DNA from: Sediminibacterium sp.
Lineage (GTDB): Bacteria > Bacteroidota > Bacteroidia > Chitinophagales > Chitinophagaceae
DNA: 6,184 nucleotides
Direction of reading: 5' to 3'
NCBI GenBank assembly: GCA_028288645.1
Contig: JAQBNJ010000342.1
Location: 1 to 6,184 of the forward strand
Made by a program: the position numbers and the translations under genes
The notes under the pieces: generated by a model
The model's input: the letters and a program-made list of their open reading frames with translations, nothing else
Told to the model about the DNA's origin: nothing
Database searches by the model: none
In this document: positions 5,711-6,184 of the stretch, piece by piece
Layout of the letters: the number at the start of each line of letters is the position of its first letter
Position numbering within the stretch: position 1 is the stretch's first letter

Positions 5711-5742
5711 TTTGGCGCACTAACAATTGTTAGCAATCTTTG
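5711..5742 (+). promoter_or_regulatory. Candidate fbaB promoter (-33 and -7 elements)
   Basis: TTTG at 5711-5714 (-33) and AATCTTTG at 5735-5742 (-7; consensus TAnnTTTG with only the first T replaced) are separated by 20 bp, close to normal for the Bacteroidota primary sigma factor. Transcription would begin around 5747-5750, giving a leader of roughly 35-40 nt. It lies between the fbaA terminator and the fbaB start, where an independent promoter is expected. Confidence 0.5.
5720..5733. promoter_or_regulatory. Perfect 14-bp palindrome in the fbaB promoter spacer
   Basis: CTAACAATTGTTAG equals its own reverse complement and lies entirely between the candidate -33 and -7 elements. A repressor bound here would block RNA polymerase. 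The half-site CTAACAA also occurs upstream of fbaA at 4475-4481. No regulator can be named from the sequence. Confidence 0.45.
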
Positions 5743-5755
5743 CTGTCCGCTAAAC

Positions 5756-5765
5756 GTTTGCAAAC
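5756..5765. promoter_or_regulatory. 10-bp palindrome in the predicted fbaB leader
   Basis: GTTTGCAAAC is a perfect palindrome downstream of the predicted transcription start and 19 bp before the fbaB ATG. It could be a second operator or chance. A GTTTGC half also occurs upstream of fbaA at 4484-4489. Confidence 0.25.
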
Positions 5766-5784
5766 ATTTAAAAACACTTCCACC

Positions 5785-6184
5785 ATGGGCAATCAAAAGA
5801 TCGTTGACCTTTTAGGCGACAAAGCATCGTATTTCCTGGATCACCAATGTAAAACAGTAGACAAGGGCACCATTCATTTACCTGCTTCTTCGCATGTGGA
5901 TGATATATGGATCAACAGCAACCGCAACAACCAGACACTGCGCAGTTTGCAAACACTTCTCGACCATGGCCGCTTAGGCGGTACAGGCTATTGCAGCATT
6001 TTTCCTGTTGACCAGGGCATTGAACATAGCGCCGGGTCTGCATTTGCACCGAACCCTATTTATTTTGACCCGGAAAATATCATCAAACTCGCTATCGAAG
6101 GTGGTTGTAATGGCGTTGCATCAAACTATGGTGTTTTAGGATTGATGAGTCTTAAATACGCGCTTAAAATCCCTTTCATAGTAA
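5785..6184 (+). CDS. fbaB: Fructose-bisphosphate aldolase, class I (DhnA/FbaB type), 3' truncated by window
   Basis: The first 133 codons of a metal-independent, Schiff-base aldolase catalysing the same cleavage as FbaA but from an unrelated sequence family (archaeal/bacterial DhnA type, about 350 residues when complete). The frame stays open to the window edge. Diagnostic segments are LRSLQTLLDHGRLGGTGY at 52-69, FPVDQGIEH at 73-81, and SAFAPNPIYFDPENIIKLA at 85-103, followed by EGGCNGVASNYGVLGL. The Schiff-base lysine lies beyond the window. ATG at 5785 yields MGNQKIVDLLGDKASYFL, the normal start for the Bacteroidota form. No Shine-Dalgarno sequence is visible; the leader is A/C-rich. The gene follows fbaA on the same strand, but a strong terminator and its own candidate promoter with an internal palindrome suggest separate control, perhaps by growth mode (glycolytic versus gluconeogenic). 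Confidence 0.93.
   Translation, partial: MGNQKIVDLLGDKASYFLDHQCKTVDKGTIHLPASSHVDDIWINSNRNNQTLRSLQTLLDHGRLGGTGYCSIFPVDQGIEHSAGSAFAPNPIYFDPENIIKLAIEGGCNGVASNYGVLGLMSLKYALKIPFIV

Overview
The window looks like an ordinary metabolic stretch of a Bacteroidota chromosome, most likely from the Chitinophagaceae or a close relative. Four things support this. The proteins resemble the versions I know from that group. One gene encodes a DUF4846 protein, a family I associate mainly with Bacteroidota. Start codons lack Shine-Dalgarno sequences and sit behind A-rich leaders. Several upstream regions carry matches to the Bacteroidota -7 promoter motif TAnnTTTG. Base composition is moderately AT-rich. I see no tRNA, rRNA, CRISPR array, transposase or phage gene.

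Left part (1-2697, all +): the 3' end of a cystathionine beta-synthase gene (1-460); an AT-rich spacer holding a long imperfect inverted repeat; a LysR-type regulator with a CysL-like effector domain and a TTG start (579-1478); and a zinc-ribbon-bearing threonine synthase with a GTG start (1537-2697). A perfect GTTAT-N5-ATAAC dyad, which fits the LysR T-N11-A box, lies between regulator and synthase, just upstream of a TAnnTTTG motif. The regulator may therefore control the synthase directly. The theme is sulfur and aspartate-family amino acid metabolism.

Middle (2701-4342): a DUF4846 putative lipoprotein on the minus strand converges on threonine synthase with only 3 bp between stop codons. 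It is divergent, across 79 bp, from a BtuF-like metal/cobalamin-receptor-fold protein. That protein lacks a signal peptide and has no transporter genes beside it in the window.

Right part (4343-6184, all +): a spacer with a nearly perfect 28-bp inverted repeat, then a class II fructose-bisphosphate aldolase (fbaA, 4545-5612), a strong hairpin terminator, and the start of a class I, DhnA-type fructose-bisphosphate aldolase (fbaB, 5785 to the window edge). Two unrelated enzymes for the same reaction thus sit side by side, separated by a terminator. The second has its own candidate promoter, with a perfect palindrome in its spacer.

I found no convincing new multi-gene system. The items most worth a second look are the candidate LysR box, the palindrome inside the fbaB promoter, the tandem aldolases, the signal-less BtuF-like protein, and three intergenic inverted repeats, two of which have arms made of short tandem words. 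No gene-free stretch exceeds about 200 bp.
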